From positions 1,471,002 through 1,535,001 of the forward strand of contig CAXASK010000014.1 in NCBI GenBank assembly GCA_963971535.1: 64,000 nt of DNA. Direction: 5' to 3'. Made by a program: the position numbers and the translations under genes. The stretch is from Notolepis coatsorum. Its lineage: Eukaryota; Chordata; Actinopteri; Aulopiformes; Paralepididae. Of the stretch, positions 1-9,618 are shown one piece after another. Numbering within the stretch: the stretch's first letter is position 1; every line of letters starts with the position of its first letter. The notes under the pieces are model-generated. The model had not been told where the DNA came from. It made no database searches and saw only the letters and a program-made list of their open reading frames with translations.

Positions 1-130
1 AGACAAATTCCTTGTATGTGCTAGCTTACTTGGCAATAAAGACATTTATGATATCTGATACCAATGGCTTAGTTAATGTGAACGTTCTTTGGGTTCATCT
101 ACCACCCGTGTGGTCCTCAGTTCCACTCAC

Positions 131-724
131 CTTGCCGTGGAGGGCTGCGGCGCCGGCGTCGCTCCTGTGCTCCAGCATGGGTGAAATCACTGTCCACTGG
201 TTGGTTTCAGGCTTGTAGCGCTCTGCGGTGTTCAGTCGCACGTATCCGTCGAACCCTCCCATGGCGTAGATACAGCCGTCCAACGTGACCACGCTGACGT
301 AACAGCGGGGTGCGTGCATGGGAGCCACCTGCAGCCAGCTGCGAGTGACAGGGTTGAACCTGCGCATACTGTTGAGGAACTCTAAGCCGTCATAGCCGCC
401 GACGCAGTAGACCAGACCGCGGAGATAAGCGGTGCCGTGGTAGGACCGGGGACTCTCCCCCTCAACGCTCACGTCCCTCCATCCACCGGCTTGGATATCG
501 TAAGCCTCCATGCCATTGGTCACGCTGCTGCCACTCCAGCCTCCGATGGCCAATAGGACCTGCTGGGGCAGGCGTGGGCGTGTCAGGGGGTTTATGAGCC
601 TGTCGGAGCCAGGGGGGTTCAGGAAGCTGAGGATGAGGGCCCTGCAGTCGTGGCTGTCCCTCACCAAAGGGTTCTTCAGGACGTTGCTCTCGAAGTAGTC
701 AGGCCTCATCAAGCCCATGCGAAC
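131..724 (-). CDS. klhl10: KLHL10-like gene, coding exon 3 (end of BACK, first kelch repeats)
   Basis: This exon encodes the linker after the BACK domain and the first kelch repeats of a kelch-like 10 protein. By family knowledge KLHL10 is a testis-enriched substrate adaptor for CUL3 ubiquitin ligases and is needed for spermatid maturation. The sequence shows kelch signatures such as AIGGWSGSSVTNGMEAYD, VGGYDG and YAMGGFDGYVRLNTAERY, which agree closely with vertebrate KLHL10 as I know it. The acceptor reads TTCCCAG before GTTCGC, and the donor is AAG/GTGAGT at 131/130. The reading frame is phase 0 on both sides. The remaining kelch repeats and the 3' end would lie left of position 1, so the gene is partial here. 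I see no frameshift. Confidence 0.93.
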
Positions 725-889
725 CTGGGAAGAGACAAGCAGACAGCGGGTACAACTTAGACAGCGGTTGTAGACGGTTTCACTGGAATTCTGTTGCTAG
801 GGAACGGTTTGGACCCAAATGTTTGAGAACCACTGTACTAGGGAACCTAGCGTTGTTTTAATGCAATGCACAGTAATACAATTAGTTAC

Positions 890-1376
890 CTTGGGCAGCA
901 GCAAAGGGATGTGTGTTTTACGCTCCTCACAGGAGTGGTCGATCCAACGGAGGACGGCCTCGAACACCGTCTCCTCGCTCTTCACGTTCAGGTCATCCCT
1001 CTCGATGATGTCCACCAGTTGCTGCAGGGACAGCTCCACAAACTCCTGTGAGACGCGCAGCATCTCCTCAAAGTGGCACACAATGAAGAGATGGGCCTTG
1101 CACCTCAGGTCAGGGCAGCAGTAGATGCCCGCGAACCTCCAGATGCCGACACAGTTTTCCAGAGACAGCTGGCCCTCTAGGAAGTCAGAGCATGCTCCTA
1201 TTATGCCAGTGACGAGAAGCTGGTCTGCAGCCACCAGAAGCTCTTCCACGTTCTCTGCTGTCACCGGCACAAAATGTGTGTAGGCGTACTCTATGATGAG
1301 CTGCATCATAGCCGCGGACACCCCAGGGATAGTGTAGACTGGTTTCTCTGAGTCACTCCAGCGAGTGAAGAGGGTT
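890..1376 (-). CDS. klhl10: KLHL10-like gene, coding exon 2 (rest of BTB plus BACK domain)
   Basis: The exon continues the BTB domain with TLFTRWSDSEKPVYTIPGV and then encodes the BACK domain (AADQLLVTGIIGACSDFLE, NVKSEETVFEAVLRWIDH, ending LLLPK). In the family, BTB binds CUL3 and mediates dimerisation, and BACK positions the kelch propeller. The acceptor is CATCCCACAG/AACC and the donor is CCCAAG/GTAACT, so the exon is 487 bp. Its 5' phase needs two bases from the previous exon. All three upstream first-exon copies end in TATTTCAG and would supply those bases, keeping the frame open. The junction to exon 3 is in phase. Confidence 0.93.
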
Positions 1377-1419
1377 CTGTGGGATGCAGAGTATAGAGAT
1401 ATCTGATGAGTAAACAGTA

Positions 1420-1665
1420 AGCAACATTCTGTCCTGTGTAGTAATATATTTTCACTGTAGAAGTATAGGGTCTCTTAGCACAGTAGAAGTATAATATATT
1501 TTCAAAGTAGAAGTACAGTATAGTATCTTTATACAGTAGAAGTACAGTATAGTATCTTTTTACAGTAGAAGTACAGTATAGTATCTTTTTACAGTAGACG
1601 TATAGTATCTTTTTACAGTAGACGTACAGTATAGTATCTTTTTACTAACCAAGTTAACCCGAACC
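1420..1665. repeat. Minisatellite in KLHL10 intron 1
   Basis: About 28-31-bp tandem repeats with the core acagtagaagtacagtat followed by agtatcttttt. Related short blocks occur again near 2280-2400 and 5265-5360, beside the first and second copies of the first exon. They therefore belong to the duplicated unit. I see no gene in it. Confidence 0.8.
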
Positions 1666-1671
1666 AAGCTA

Positions 1672-1764
1672 AAACGTTTTTTTCCCTTTTCGAGTAATAC
1701 ACAATCACTCAAGTATAGCATGTGATCAATCGATCTGGAATTTTCTTTAAAATGCCCATCCCTA
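1672..1764. mobile_element. Right-end fragment of a hAT-like MITE
   Basis: The end GCCCATCCCTA and the preceding about 80 bp match the right half of the complete MITE at 3051-3387. The left half is absent, so this is one of the duplication junctions. Confidence 0.75.
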
Positions 1765-2454
1765 ATTAATATAGCACCATTCATACAGATTTCAGCTCAA
1801 AGTGCTTTACACAAAAAACTAACCAAAAGGATACAAAAAGAAAAGAAAACAATTGCAATCACTCCATAACTAAGGATGGAAATGATAAGACATGAAAATG
1901 ATAAAAACGGTAATAAAACAACTAGATAAGATAGTAAAAATAGCTAAATAAGACAAACAGTAAGACAATAACTTAAGACAATAAAATTATTACAAATAAA
2001 ATAATAATAAATACCGAAAAATTAAATAGTTAAAATAATAAAATAGCTAAATTTGATAGTAAACAATAAGAAAAAATGTATAACAATAAAATAAGACATT
2101 AGAAAAGAACAAATCATTTTTTTAAATATATAAAACAATGATAACAATGATAATAAAATATTTAAGTAAAAATAATAGAAATAAAGAAAAATAAGACAAT
2201 AAAATAAAGATAATAATTCATTTAAAAGCTATTTTAAAAAGGTACATTTTGAGCAGTGCCATGTGCAGTATGTATAGTACATATAGTATGTATGTATGTA
2301 TAGTATAGTATCTTTTTACAGTAGAAGTACAGTATAGTATCTTTTTACAGTCGACGTACAGTATAGTATCTTTTTACAGTAGACGTACAGTATAGTATAT
2401 TTTTACTAACCAAGCTAACCTGAACCAAGCTAACCTGAACCAAGCTAAACGTAC

Positions 2455-2594
2455 CTGAAATAGGCGCTGCAGCCACACAGGATTGCTTTGTGGGCGTTAA
2501 ACTCAGTGCTGTTGACTTTAATAACCACATCACAGAACCTTCCCTCCAGACGCAGCTCATTAAGGATTGTACAGGACATTGTTTCCTTTTCCAT
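2455..2594 (-). CDS. klhl10: KLHL10 first coding exon, copy A (start of BTB domain)
   Basis: A 140-bp open exon runs from ATG (2592-2594) to a TTTCAG/GTACGT donor. It encodes 46 codons plus two bases and contains the BTB start LRLEGRFCDVVIKVNSTEF and AHKAILCGCSAYF. The family consensus has an equivalent stretch ending in SYFRALF. The phase fits exon 2. Compared with copies B and C it lacks three codons near residues 9-12 and has NEL where they have NDL. It is the copy nearest exon 2, so it is the most likely to be spliced by default. That is inference, because no promoter was identified. Confidence 0.85.
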
Positions 2595-3050
2595 GTGGGG
2601 ATTTTTAAATTGTATCTACAGTATATATTCAAGCTTACAGACAAGTAGCCAGAAACAACAAGTGAGCTCTTCACTTATCTTCTGAGATCTGAGATATTCT
2701 GAGAGAATTGTTGAATAGATACACAAATGTTCTAGAATGTTTGATTATGCTGTGACATCACAACGGAACATCATACTGTGACATCATACTGTGACATCAT
2801 ACTGTGACATCATCACAACAGAACATTATTTGAGTTCCATTTTGAATAATATAAATAATATGTATGATAATATAATGTAATGTTATATATTATAATATAA
2901 TGTAATATAATAATAAAGTATAATATATTTAGCTCCCATTTGAATAATATAGACATTATGTCTATAAACATGACATTCTTTAAAGTCTTAAAATATATAT
3001 TTTTTATTTAAGTTAAAATAAATGTAAAATAATAATAACGTTATTTATAT

Positions 3051-3387
3051 TAGGGATGGGCGTGAGTAATCGATTACTCATAGCTGAGAAAAATCGATCT
3101 TAAATTATTAATCATTTTTATGGGGGAAAAATGTAAATAATAAAATATATATATTTTTTTACATATTTGTTTCACATGTCTGTGTAAGATTATAACTGTG
3201 TGTTGGTTTCCACAAACATATACGTAAATGTAAAAGTAAAAAAATTATAATAAATAAAGAATTTCTAAAATTATTATTATTTCTTTATTTTTTTAAAGTT
3301 TTTTTTCCCTTTCCGAATAATACACAATCACTCGAGTATAGCATGCGATCAATCAATCTGGATTTTTCTTTAAAATGCCCATCCCTA
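3051..3387. mobile_element. hAT-like MITE with 8-bp TSD
   Basis: Termini TAGGGATGGGC and GCCCATCCCTA are inverted repeats. The element is flanked on both sides by the 8-bp direct repeat ATTTATAT (3043-3050 and 3388-3395), as expected for hAT insertion. It is 337 bp long with no coding capacity. Half-copies at 1672-1764 and 6042-6090 mark the duplication junctions. Confidence 0.85.
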
Positions 3388-3749
3388 ATTTATATAGCAC
3401 CATTCATACAGATTGCAGCTCAAATTGCTTTACACAAAAAACGAAACAAAAGGATACAAATAAAAAATTATAATAATTGCAATCACTCCATAACTAAGGA
3501 TGGAAATTATAAGACATGAAAATTTAAAAAAAAATTGTAATAAAACAACTAGATAAGATAGTAAAAATAGCTAAATAAGACAAACGGTAAGACAATAACA
3601 TAAGACAATAAAATAATTACAAATAAAATAATAATAAAGACCGAAAAATGTAATAGTTAAAATAATAAAATAGCTAAATTTGATAGTAAACAATAAGAAA
3701 AAATTTATAACACTAAAATAAGACATTAAAAAAGAACAAATCAAATTAT

Positions 3750-5115
3750 TAGGGCTGTACCGAATGTAATTTTTTAACATTCGAAGCGTCTATTGAAGTA
3801 TTCAAACAAGGCTTTGAATGTCTATAAAAAATGTGTACTTCATACAAAAAAAATATATATTTTTTTTTTAAACTAAATCCTCAATTTGAATAAAGTGATT
3901 AATCTGATTAAATTAGTATTTTTATTTTATTAAATCAACTTTCTTTAACACATCCACTGCCAAAAACGGCTTACGACGGGTTTCAAAGTCATGCGAATTC
4001 CGCCATTCCACGGCGTACGACCATATTAAATTTTTCCGCCATGGTATTCATAATTCCCTCACCCAGCCTCGGCTGAGACAGTGGGACTCGGCACAACCGT
4101 GCAACGCTTCAATACCGCCGCCTGGTGGATGATCAGGCGAGTTACAACCGGAAATGGATCTCTGGTGATCTCCGTGCATCTTGGAAATGCGTCCGGCAGT
4201 CACATATTGTTGCGGGACTCTAGACACACATCCATGTATATAGATCGCTGCCATAACTCAATAATCGATATGATTTGGGTGTTTATTTCGCCATACGAAC
4301 CGGAAAAGGATCTAGTCGATCTACGTCAAATAAGTGGGATCTTTTTCCTCAAGTCTCATCGGCGAACGGTAAGAGGACAGTAACGGTACTTTCAGCATGA
4401 TTGTTTATTATTATTAATGCAAACTGCTCTGATCAATATATCACCCATACTACATAAAGCATTTACTGACTGACGCATGATGAGTCATAACGTTTAGGAT
4501 CGTATTCAGTTGGATTTTGTAATATAGCATGTATCACGAATAAACTGCAATCGATAATCTATATTATGCGTTTAGGCCTATAACTAGCGTTCTAGGAATT
4601 ACTGCAGAAAACGATAAAAACATATTTATATTCTGGACGGTATTTTCGTATGAATCTATGAATGAAAAAGTATAACGTTCCTACATCCTGAAAGATAGAT
4701 AATCGATGTTGAATGGGCCATAGTAATGTCAATTTAGCAATACAATTTAAAAAGTTATAGCCCTGCAAAGAAGGTGAACATCTCCATAGGCTTAGAGTGG
4801 TGGCAGAGTGGTATGAGAGGGGCAAACTGCGTGGCATTTAATGTGTTAATGAATATAACTCATCAGTTCGTCAACATAAATAATCCAATAAGGGCACGGT
4901 TGGTATGAAAGTGATGGTGACGTCTTATAGTATAATATTAGTGTAGCCTAATCTTTAACTGCAACTGTGAAGAAAACCCCCATTGGTTTAAACAGATTGA
5001 ATAGACACATAAAAAAAATTATATATATATATTTTTTATAAAAAATTCGAATGTTGATTTAGAATTCGAATGTCAACATTATGATCGAAGCTTCGAAGCA
5101 TTTGGTACAGCCCTA
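3750..5115. mobile_element. Inverted-repeat DNA element inserted in duplication unit 2
   Basis: It starts AGGGCTGTACCGAATG and ends CATTTGGTACAGCCCT, with an inner pair of inverted blocks containing 'cgaatgttgatt' and 'cgaagcttcgaag'. The equivalent place in unit 1 lacks it, giving an empty-site comparison. It encodes no convincing transposase. It is a non-autonomous class II element, probably hAT-like by its termini, but the TSD is not clean enough to settle the superfamily. It is itself interrupted by the TTAA-flanked element at 3949-4845. Confidence 0.75.
3949..4845. mobile_element. piggyBac-like non-autonomous element, nested
   Basis: TTAA occurs at both edges (3945-3948 and 4846-4849), followed inward by related inverted ends (ttaacacatccactgcc on the left; the reverse complement of the right end reads ttaacacattaaatgcc). 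TTAA duplication is diagnostic of piggyBac-type insertion. The about 0.9-kb body has only short open frames (for example 4081-4383 on +) that resemble nothing I recognise. Confidence 0.65.
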
Positions 5116-5413
5116 AAAATTTCATAAAACAATGATAACAATGATAATAAAATATTTAAGTAAAAATAATAGAAATAAAGAAATTAAGACAATCAAATAA
5201 AGATAATAATTAATTTAAAAGCTATTTTAAAAAGGTAAGTTTTGAGCAGTGCCATGTGCTGAAGTACAGTATAGTATCTTTTTACAGTAGAAGTACAGTA
5301 TAGTATCTGTTTACAGTAGACGTACAGTATAGTATATTTTTACAGTAGACACAGTATCTTTTTACTAACCAAGTTAACCTGAACCAAGCTAACCTGAACC
5401 AAGCTAAACTTAC

Positions 5414-5562
5414 CTGAAATAGTTGCTGCAGCTACACAGGATTGCCTTGTGGGCGTTAAACTCAGTGCTGTTGACTTTAATAACCACATCACAGAACCTT
5501 CCCTCCAGACGCAGGTCATTAAGGATGACAGGACATGTACAGTACATTGTTTCCTTTTCCAT
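5414..5562 (-). CDS. klhl10: KLHL10 first coding exon, copy B
   Basis: A 149-bp open exon runs from ATG (5560-5562) to a TTTCAG/GTAAGT donor, the strongest of the three donors by consensus. It encodes MEKETMYCTCPVILNDLRLE and continues into the BTB core, ending ILCSCSNYF. The frame and exit phase equal those of copies A and C. Differences from C are S7Y near the start and CSCSN against RGCSD at the end. It could serve as an alternative first exon of the same gene or be an unused duplicate. Confidence 0.82.
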
Positions 5563-6041
5563 GTGGGGATTTTAAAATTGTATCTACAGTATATATTCAA
5601 GCTTACAGACAAGTAGCCGGAAACAACAAGTGACCTCTTCACTTATATTCTGAGATCTGAGATATTCTGAGAATTGTTGAATACAGTAGTTACACAAATG
5701 TTCTAGAATGTTTGATTATGACATCATACTGTGACATCACAACGGAACATCATACTGTGACATCATACTGTGACATCATACTGTGACATCATACTGTGAC
5801 ATCATCACAACAGAACATATTCGAGTTCCATTTTGAATAATATAAATAATATGTATGATAATATAATGTAATGTTATATATTATAATATAATGTAATATA
5901 ATAATAAAGTATAATATATTTAGCTCCCATTTGAATAATATAGACATTATGTCTAAAACATGACATTCTTTAGAAGTCTTAAAATATATATTTTTTATTT
6001 AAGTTAAAATAAATGTAAAATAATAATAACGTTATTTATAT

Positions 6042-6090
6042 TAGGGATGGGCGTGAGTAATCGTAGCTGAGAAAAATCGATCTTAAATTA
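6042..6090. mobile_element. Left-end fragment of the hAT-like MITE
   Basis: TAGGGATGGGCGTGAGTAATC matches the left end of the complete MITE at 3051 and is preceded by the same 'cgttatttatat' flank. The right half is missing. It marks the far junction of the second duplication unit. Confidence 0.75.
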
Positions 6091-6369
6091 CGTATGTGGT
6101 GCGAAAGCTCTGGGAGGAGTTAGCAGACAAAAATTGGCGGAATAATAAAGAAGCATAAATAAATAAATAGTGTAGATTACAATAGTCACCCACACTAATA
6201 ATAAAACGTTTTTATTAAATGATACAAACTAAGGATTTGTATAGTCAACTTTGATTGGCCCAAAAAACTAAAAAAAGCATTCCATTGCAAAAAATTACAT
6301 GCAAAAATAAAACGTTTTTATTAAATACATTTTTATTTTTTATCATTACAGTAGATAATATAAACGTAC

Positions 6370-6518
6370 CTGAAATAGTCGCTGCAGCCACGCAGGATTG
6401 CCTTGTGGGCGTTAAACTCAGTGCTGTTGACTTTAATAACCACATCACAGAACCTTCCCTCCAGACGCAGGTCATTAAGGATGACAGGACATGTACAGGA
6501 CATTGTTTCCTTTTCCAT
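6370..6518 (-). CDS. klhl10: KLHL10 first coding exon, copy C
   Basis: A 149-bp open exon from ATG (6516-6518) to TTTCAG/GTACGT encodes MEKETMSCTCPVILNDLRLE, then the BTB core, ending ILRGCSDYF. It is farthest upstream of the three. It has the same exit phase, so it can splice to exon 2. The 5' flank (6519-6730) resembles that of copies A and B, including 'catactgtgacat' repeats. These flanks could contain duplicated promoter sequence, but I recognise no defined promoter element. Confidence 0.82.
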
Positions 6519-6738
6519 GTGGGGATTTAAAAATTGTATCTACAGTATATATTCAAGCTTACAGACAAGTAGCCGGAAACAACAAGTGAGCTCTTCACTT
6601 ATTTTCTGAGATCTGAGATATTCTGAGAGAATTGTTGAATAGATACACAAATGTTCTAGAATGTTTGATTATGACATCATACTGTGAAATCACAACGGAA
6701 CATCATACTGTGACATCATACTGTGACATCATCACAAC

Positions 6739-6988
6739 TAGGGATGTCCGATATTATCGGCCTACCGATATTATCGGCTGATATCGGCATTAAAAAAAAA
6801 TTAAATCTTAATTCCACAAGAGATATGTAATGTTAATTACCTGAAATTATTCCATTTTGGGGGGGGGGGGGGGGGACCCTGCATATATCGGTATCGGTTG
6901 ATATTGGTTGTTATCTGTATCGGAAATTAGGAGTTGGACAATATCGGTATATCGGTATCGGTAAAAAAGCCAATATCGAGCATCCCTA
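6739..6988. mobile_element. hAT MITE with perfect 8-bp TSD
   Basis: A 250-bp element runs from TAGGGATGTCCGAT to GAGCATCCCTA and is rich in 'atatcgg' motifs. It is flanked by exact ATCACAAC copies at 6731-6738 and 6989-6996. It is non-coding and contains a G homopolymer near 6860. Confidence 0.92.
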
Positions 6989-7264
6989 ATCACAACGGAA
7001 CATTTGAGTTCCATTTTGAATAATATAAATAATATGTATGATAATATAATGTAATGTTATATATTATAATTAGAGGTGGGCATAGATTAATTGTTTTAAT
7101 CTAGATTAATCTATCTGCAATCCTGGATTTAATCTAGATTAATCTAGATTAAAATGGCTAAAAAAAAAAAAAAAAAACCTGCCGAAGGCATTGAAAATAT
7201 GTGTGTTCTACCCAAATAATGACCAGAAGTAAGTCCTTACTTTTTCTTTCCTCCTTACACCGGT

Positions 7265-7604
7265 TCCTGACAGGGAGCGAGCGAGCGAACTAGAGACGAA
7301 ATCGCGCGCAACACTGTCCTGATATGAGGCGGCGCGTGTCCGAGTGTGTCTGTGTGTGTGTGTGTTACCTGGAAGCACACGTGGGGGGGCCTGCGATTCT
7401 TGACCAATAAAAAGTGTTTAGGGGCGGGACTCGGCCGCGTAATCGCTCAACTAGAGACACAGCGAGCGAATATCTGAGGGGTGGACGACATCGCTGCTCA
7501 GTTCGCTGTCGCTCGCGGCAGATCAGGATAGTCTGATTGAAACATTTAAAATACATTTTAATCATTTTCGCAATCACGCTCGCTCGCGTCGCTCCCTGTC
7601 AGGA
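7265..7604. repeat. Inverted-repeat block, CCTGACAGGGAGCGA ends
   Basis: CCTGACAGGGAGCGAGCG at the left is matched in reverse complement near the right end (CGTCGCTCCCTGTCAGG). This suggests a small nested DNA element of about 340 bp. The TSD is not clear. Confidence 0.6.
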
Positions 7605-7809
7605 AGGGGTGTTATGTTTCTCAGGCCAGGTGGCCCATTACACCATGAGCCCATCTCCCGTTTCCAAAATGCATTACAGACTGTTTGAAAAAGCTGTTTT
7701 GCTATGATAATTGGTAATGAAATATCAAAATAATGTTCAATAAGATGTACTTGTGTTTAATAAGTTGTTTTATTCAGAAGTTAACACAAATAAATAATAT
7801 TACCAGTAC

Positions 7810-8973
7810 TGTAACTGAGGGATACAATTCCCTGACTGTATTAAAGAGTATGGTATATTAAACCACTACTAGTTATGTACTTTAATTACTGGCCATACAG
7901 TACATGAATATATATGGTGAACACCCACACAAGAATACGGCAATGACACATAAAGTACTATTTAGAGGGTATTTATTATTATCAAGCAAGCAACGTTAGG
8001 TTACAGATTGAGAATTATGCTCGCGCTTGTATGGCGAAGAACACACGTAAAGTAAGTCAAGAGCGTAAGTCAATGAGAATAGTATGAATACTAAGATGGG
8101 TCTAAACTGACGCCACCTGTGGCATAGCAAGGGCACACTAGTACCAGCTGGAGACACTGGGGGGTTCCCTCCGGGTGTAAGGCCGGCCGGGGTAGAGGAA
8201 TGTTCGGGTACAAAGTCTGGGTCAACGAGGAATAGGTGCATGTACTCCCTTGATCAGTAGACAAAGCAACAGCTATAATCCAAGATGCTCGAATAGCATT
8301 GACGACAGCTAGCCAGCCTCTTCCTAGAGGCGGGCCCGAGTGATGATCCTCACGGGGGGTAAATCCCAAACGATAGTGGAATCCACGGTACTCTCCTCCA
8401 GCGGTAACGGTTCCAAAGCAATATAATCCAACCAGAAATGGTTCTGCAATCGCCGGTGTAGATTCTCCTGTGCACTATACTTCACATTAAACTAGGTTGA
8501 ACTTGACGTTACTTCACTAAACTCTGACACTTTTACTATCCTATTCGCACATGTTCTAAGTGCTTTATTTAGACGCAAGGTTGCTCACTTCACTTGCACG
8601 TTGACTCGTGGTGAAGGTCTTAAGGTTTGAACTGAACTACTGCTGTTTACACCTGCGCCGTATTTATACGTAAGGTGACAATCTAGTCCCAACCTGGTCA
8701 CTCTTTGGTCCTGAATCACTACACTGCCAAAGGCATGTTGTAACATGCCCCAAACTCGCCCACTGCACCTGTCTGAGTACGAGACTGCTTGGAGCCTGGG
8801 GGGGGGGTGTCCAATAGGAGAGCGCATATTACTCTGGTTTGTACACAGGTAAAGGGATATTCCGTGTATATATACAAATAATATACAGGGGATATCAAAC
8901 GATATACAAATATTATACAAGGGATATCAAACAATAAATATATATATTCGGTTTAATCTGACCCTTTGTAACA
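7810..8973 (-). mobile_element. Solo LTR of a BEL/Pao element related to the one at 48466-57620
   Basis: Read on the minus strand it begins TGTTACAAAGGGTCAGATTA and ends with a CAGGGAATTGTAT block and CTCAGTTACA. These match the ends of the full-length BEL LTRs (TGTTGTGAAGGGCCAGATTA and CCCCTCAGTTACA). It is flanked by the exact 5-bp repeat AGTAC (7805-7809 and 8974-8978), the TSD size also seen at the intact element. It is 1164 bp against 1435 bp, so it is diverged or internally deleted. No internal region is present, as expected after LTR-LTR recombination. Confidence 0.87.
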
Positions 8974-9359
8974 AGTACAGTACAGTATCTAGCACACTCT
9001 CAGGAGCAAAACAGAAAGAATCATTTCAAACTTGAACTATGTGACATGGCTTGAATCAACTGCTCCAGTGGAGTTGCTCAGTGGCCAATGGTGTCAACTG
9101 TGGTTGTACTGGGCAGCTCCCAGGTGTGAATGGAACTGTGTGAATGTGAAGCAGGGCGTTCCTGAAAAAGAGCATATGTGCTCAGCGAACCTACCCTGGG
9201 TAAATAAAGGTAAAAAAAAAAAAAGTAAAAAAAAAAAAAAAAAACATTTATTTTCTTTTTTTTTTAGATTAATGCGTTAATTATATTATCGCGCGATACT
9301 AGTATAGCGTTAACGCAGCACGTTAACGCCGTTAACGGCCCAGCTCTAATTATAATATA

Positions 9360-9618
9360 ATGTAATATAATAATAAAGTATAATATAGCAATAGGAAAAA
9401 ATGCACCACAGGCAATGTGGAGGAGAGAAACCTTAGACGGGCCATTCAAGGGGGGATCTCCCTTCTTAGATGTTGGTGATAATAGTGTTGCAGTAGAAAC
9501 AGGAGAACAGTTGGTAAGCATGCACTCATGTGTGGAGTGAAACACAGATGAGTGCATGCAATAGCAACTGAACATTTAGAAAAATGTAAGATAGAGCTGA
9601 TAGCGATAGCAACTGATT
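9360..9618. other. End of KLHL10-linked AT-rich repeat and start of LINE region
   Basis: The 'taatataataataaagtataatata' type sequence seen behind the other first-exon copies resumes here and ends near 9385. The next about 230 bp have no gene I can recognise and may be 5' UTR of the following LINE. Confidence 0.4.

Larger units (their letters stand above)
1665..6090. repeat. Tandem duplication carrying KLHL10 first coding exon (units about 1665-3295 and 3295-6090)
   Basis: The two units share the same order: the right part of a hAT-like MITE, an AT-rich block that begins with a 'tatagcaccattcatacag' sequence, a minisatellite, a KLHL10 first exon, 'catactgtgacat' repeats, and the left part of the same MITE. 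Unit 2 is longer because it carries an inserted inverted-repeat element at about 3750-5115. The corresponding site in unit 1, near 2115-2135, is empty. A third, partial copy starts near 6360. AT-rich blocks without genes fill most of 1765-2450, 2600-3050, 3390-3750, 5115-5410 and 5570-6040. Confidence 0.85.
7071..9348. mobile_element. hAT-type non-autonomous element containing a solo BEL LTR
   Basis: It starts TAGAGGTGGGC and ends GCCCAGCTCTA (10 of 11 inverted matches) and is flanked by the exact 8-bp repeat ATTATAAT (7063-7070 and 9349-9356). The outer parts hold 'aatctagattaatc' and 'gttaacg' motifs typical of this MITE type. The 2.3-kb size comes from secondary insertions: an inverted-repeat block at about 7265-7604 and a solo LTR at 7810-8973. 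No transposase gene is present. Confidence 0.88.

Noticed and set aside
4081..4383. 100-codon frame in the piggyBac-like element as a gene
   Set aside because: No transposase motif (DDD, zinc-binding Cys-rich end) and the element is too short for an autonomous copy.
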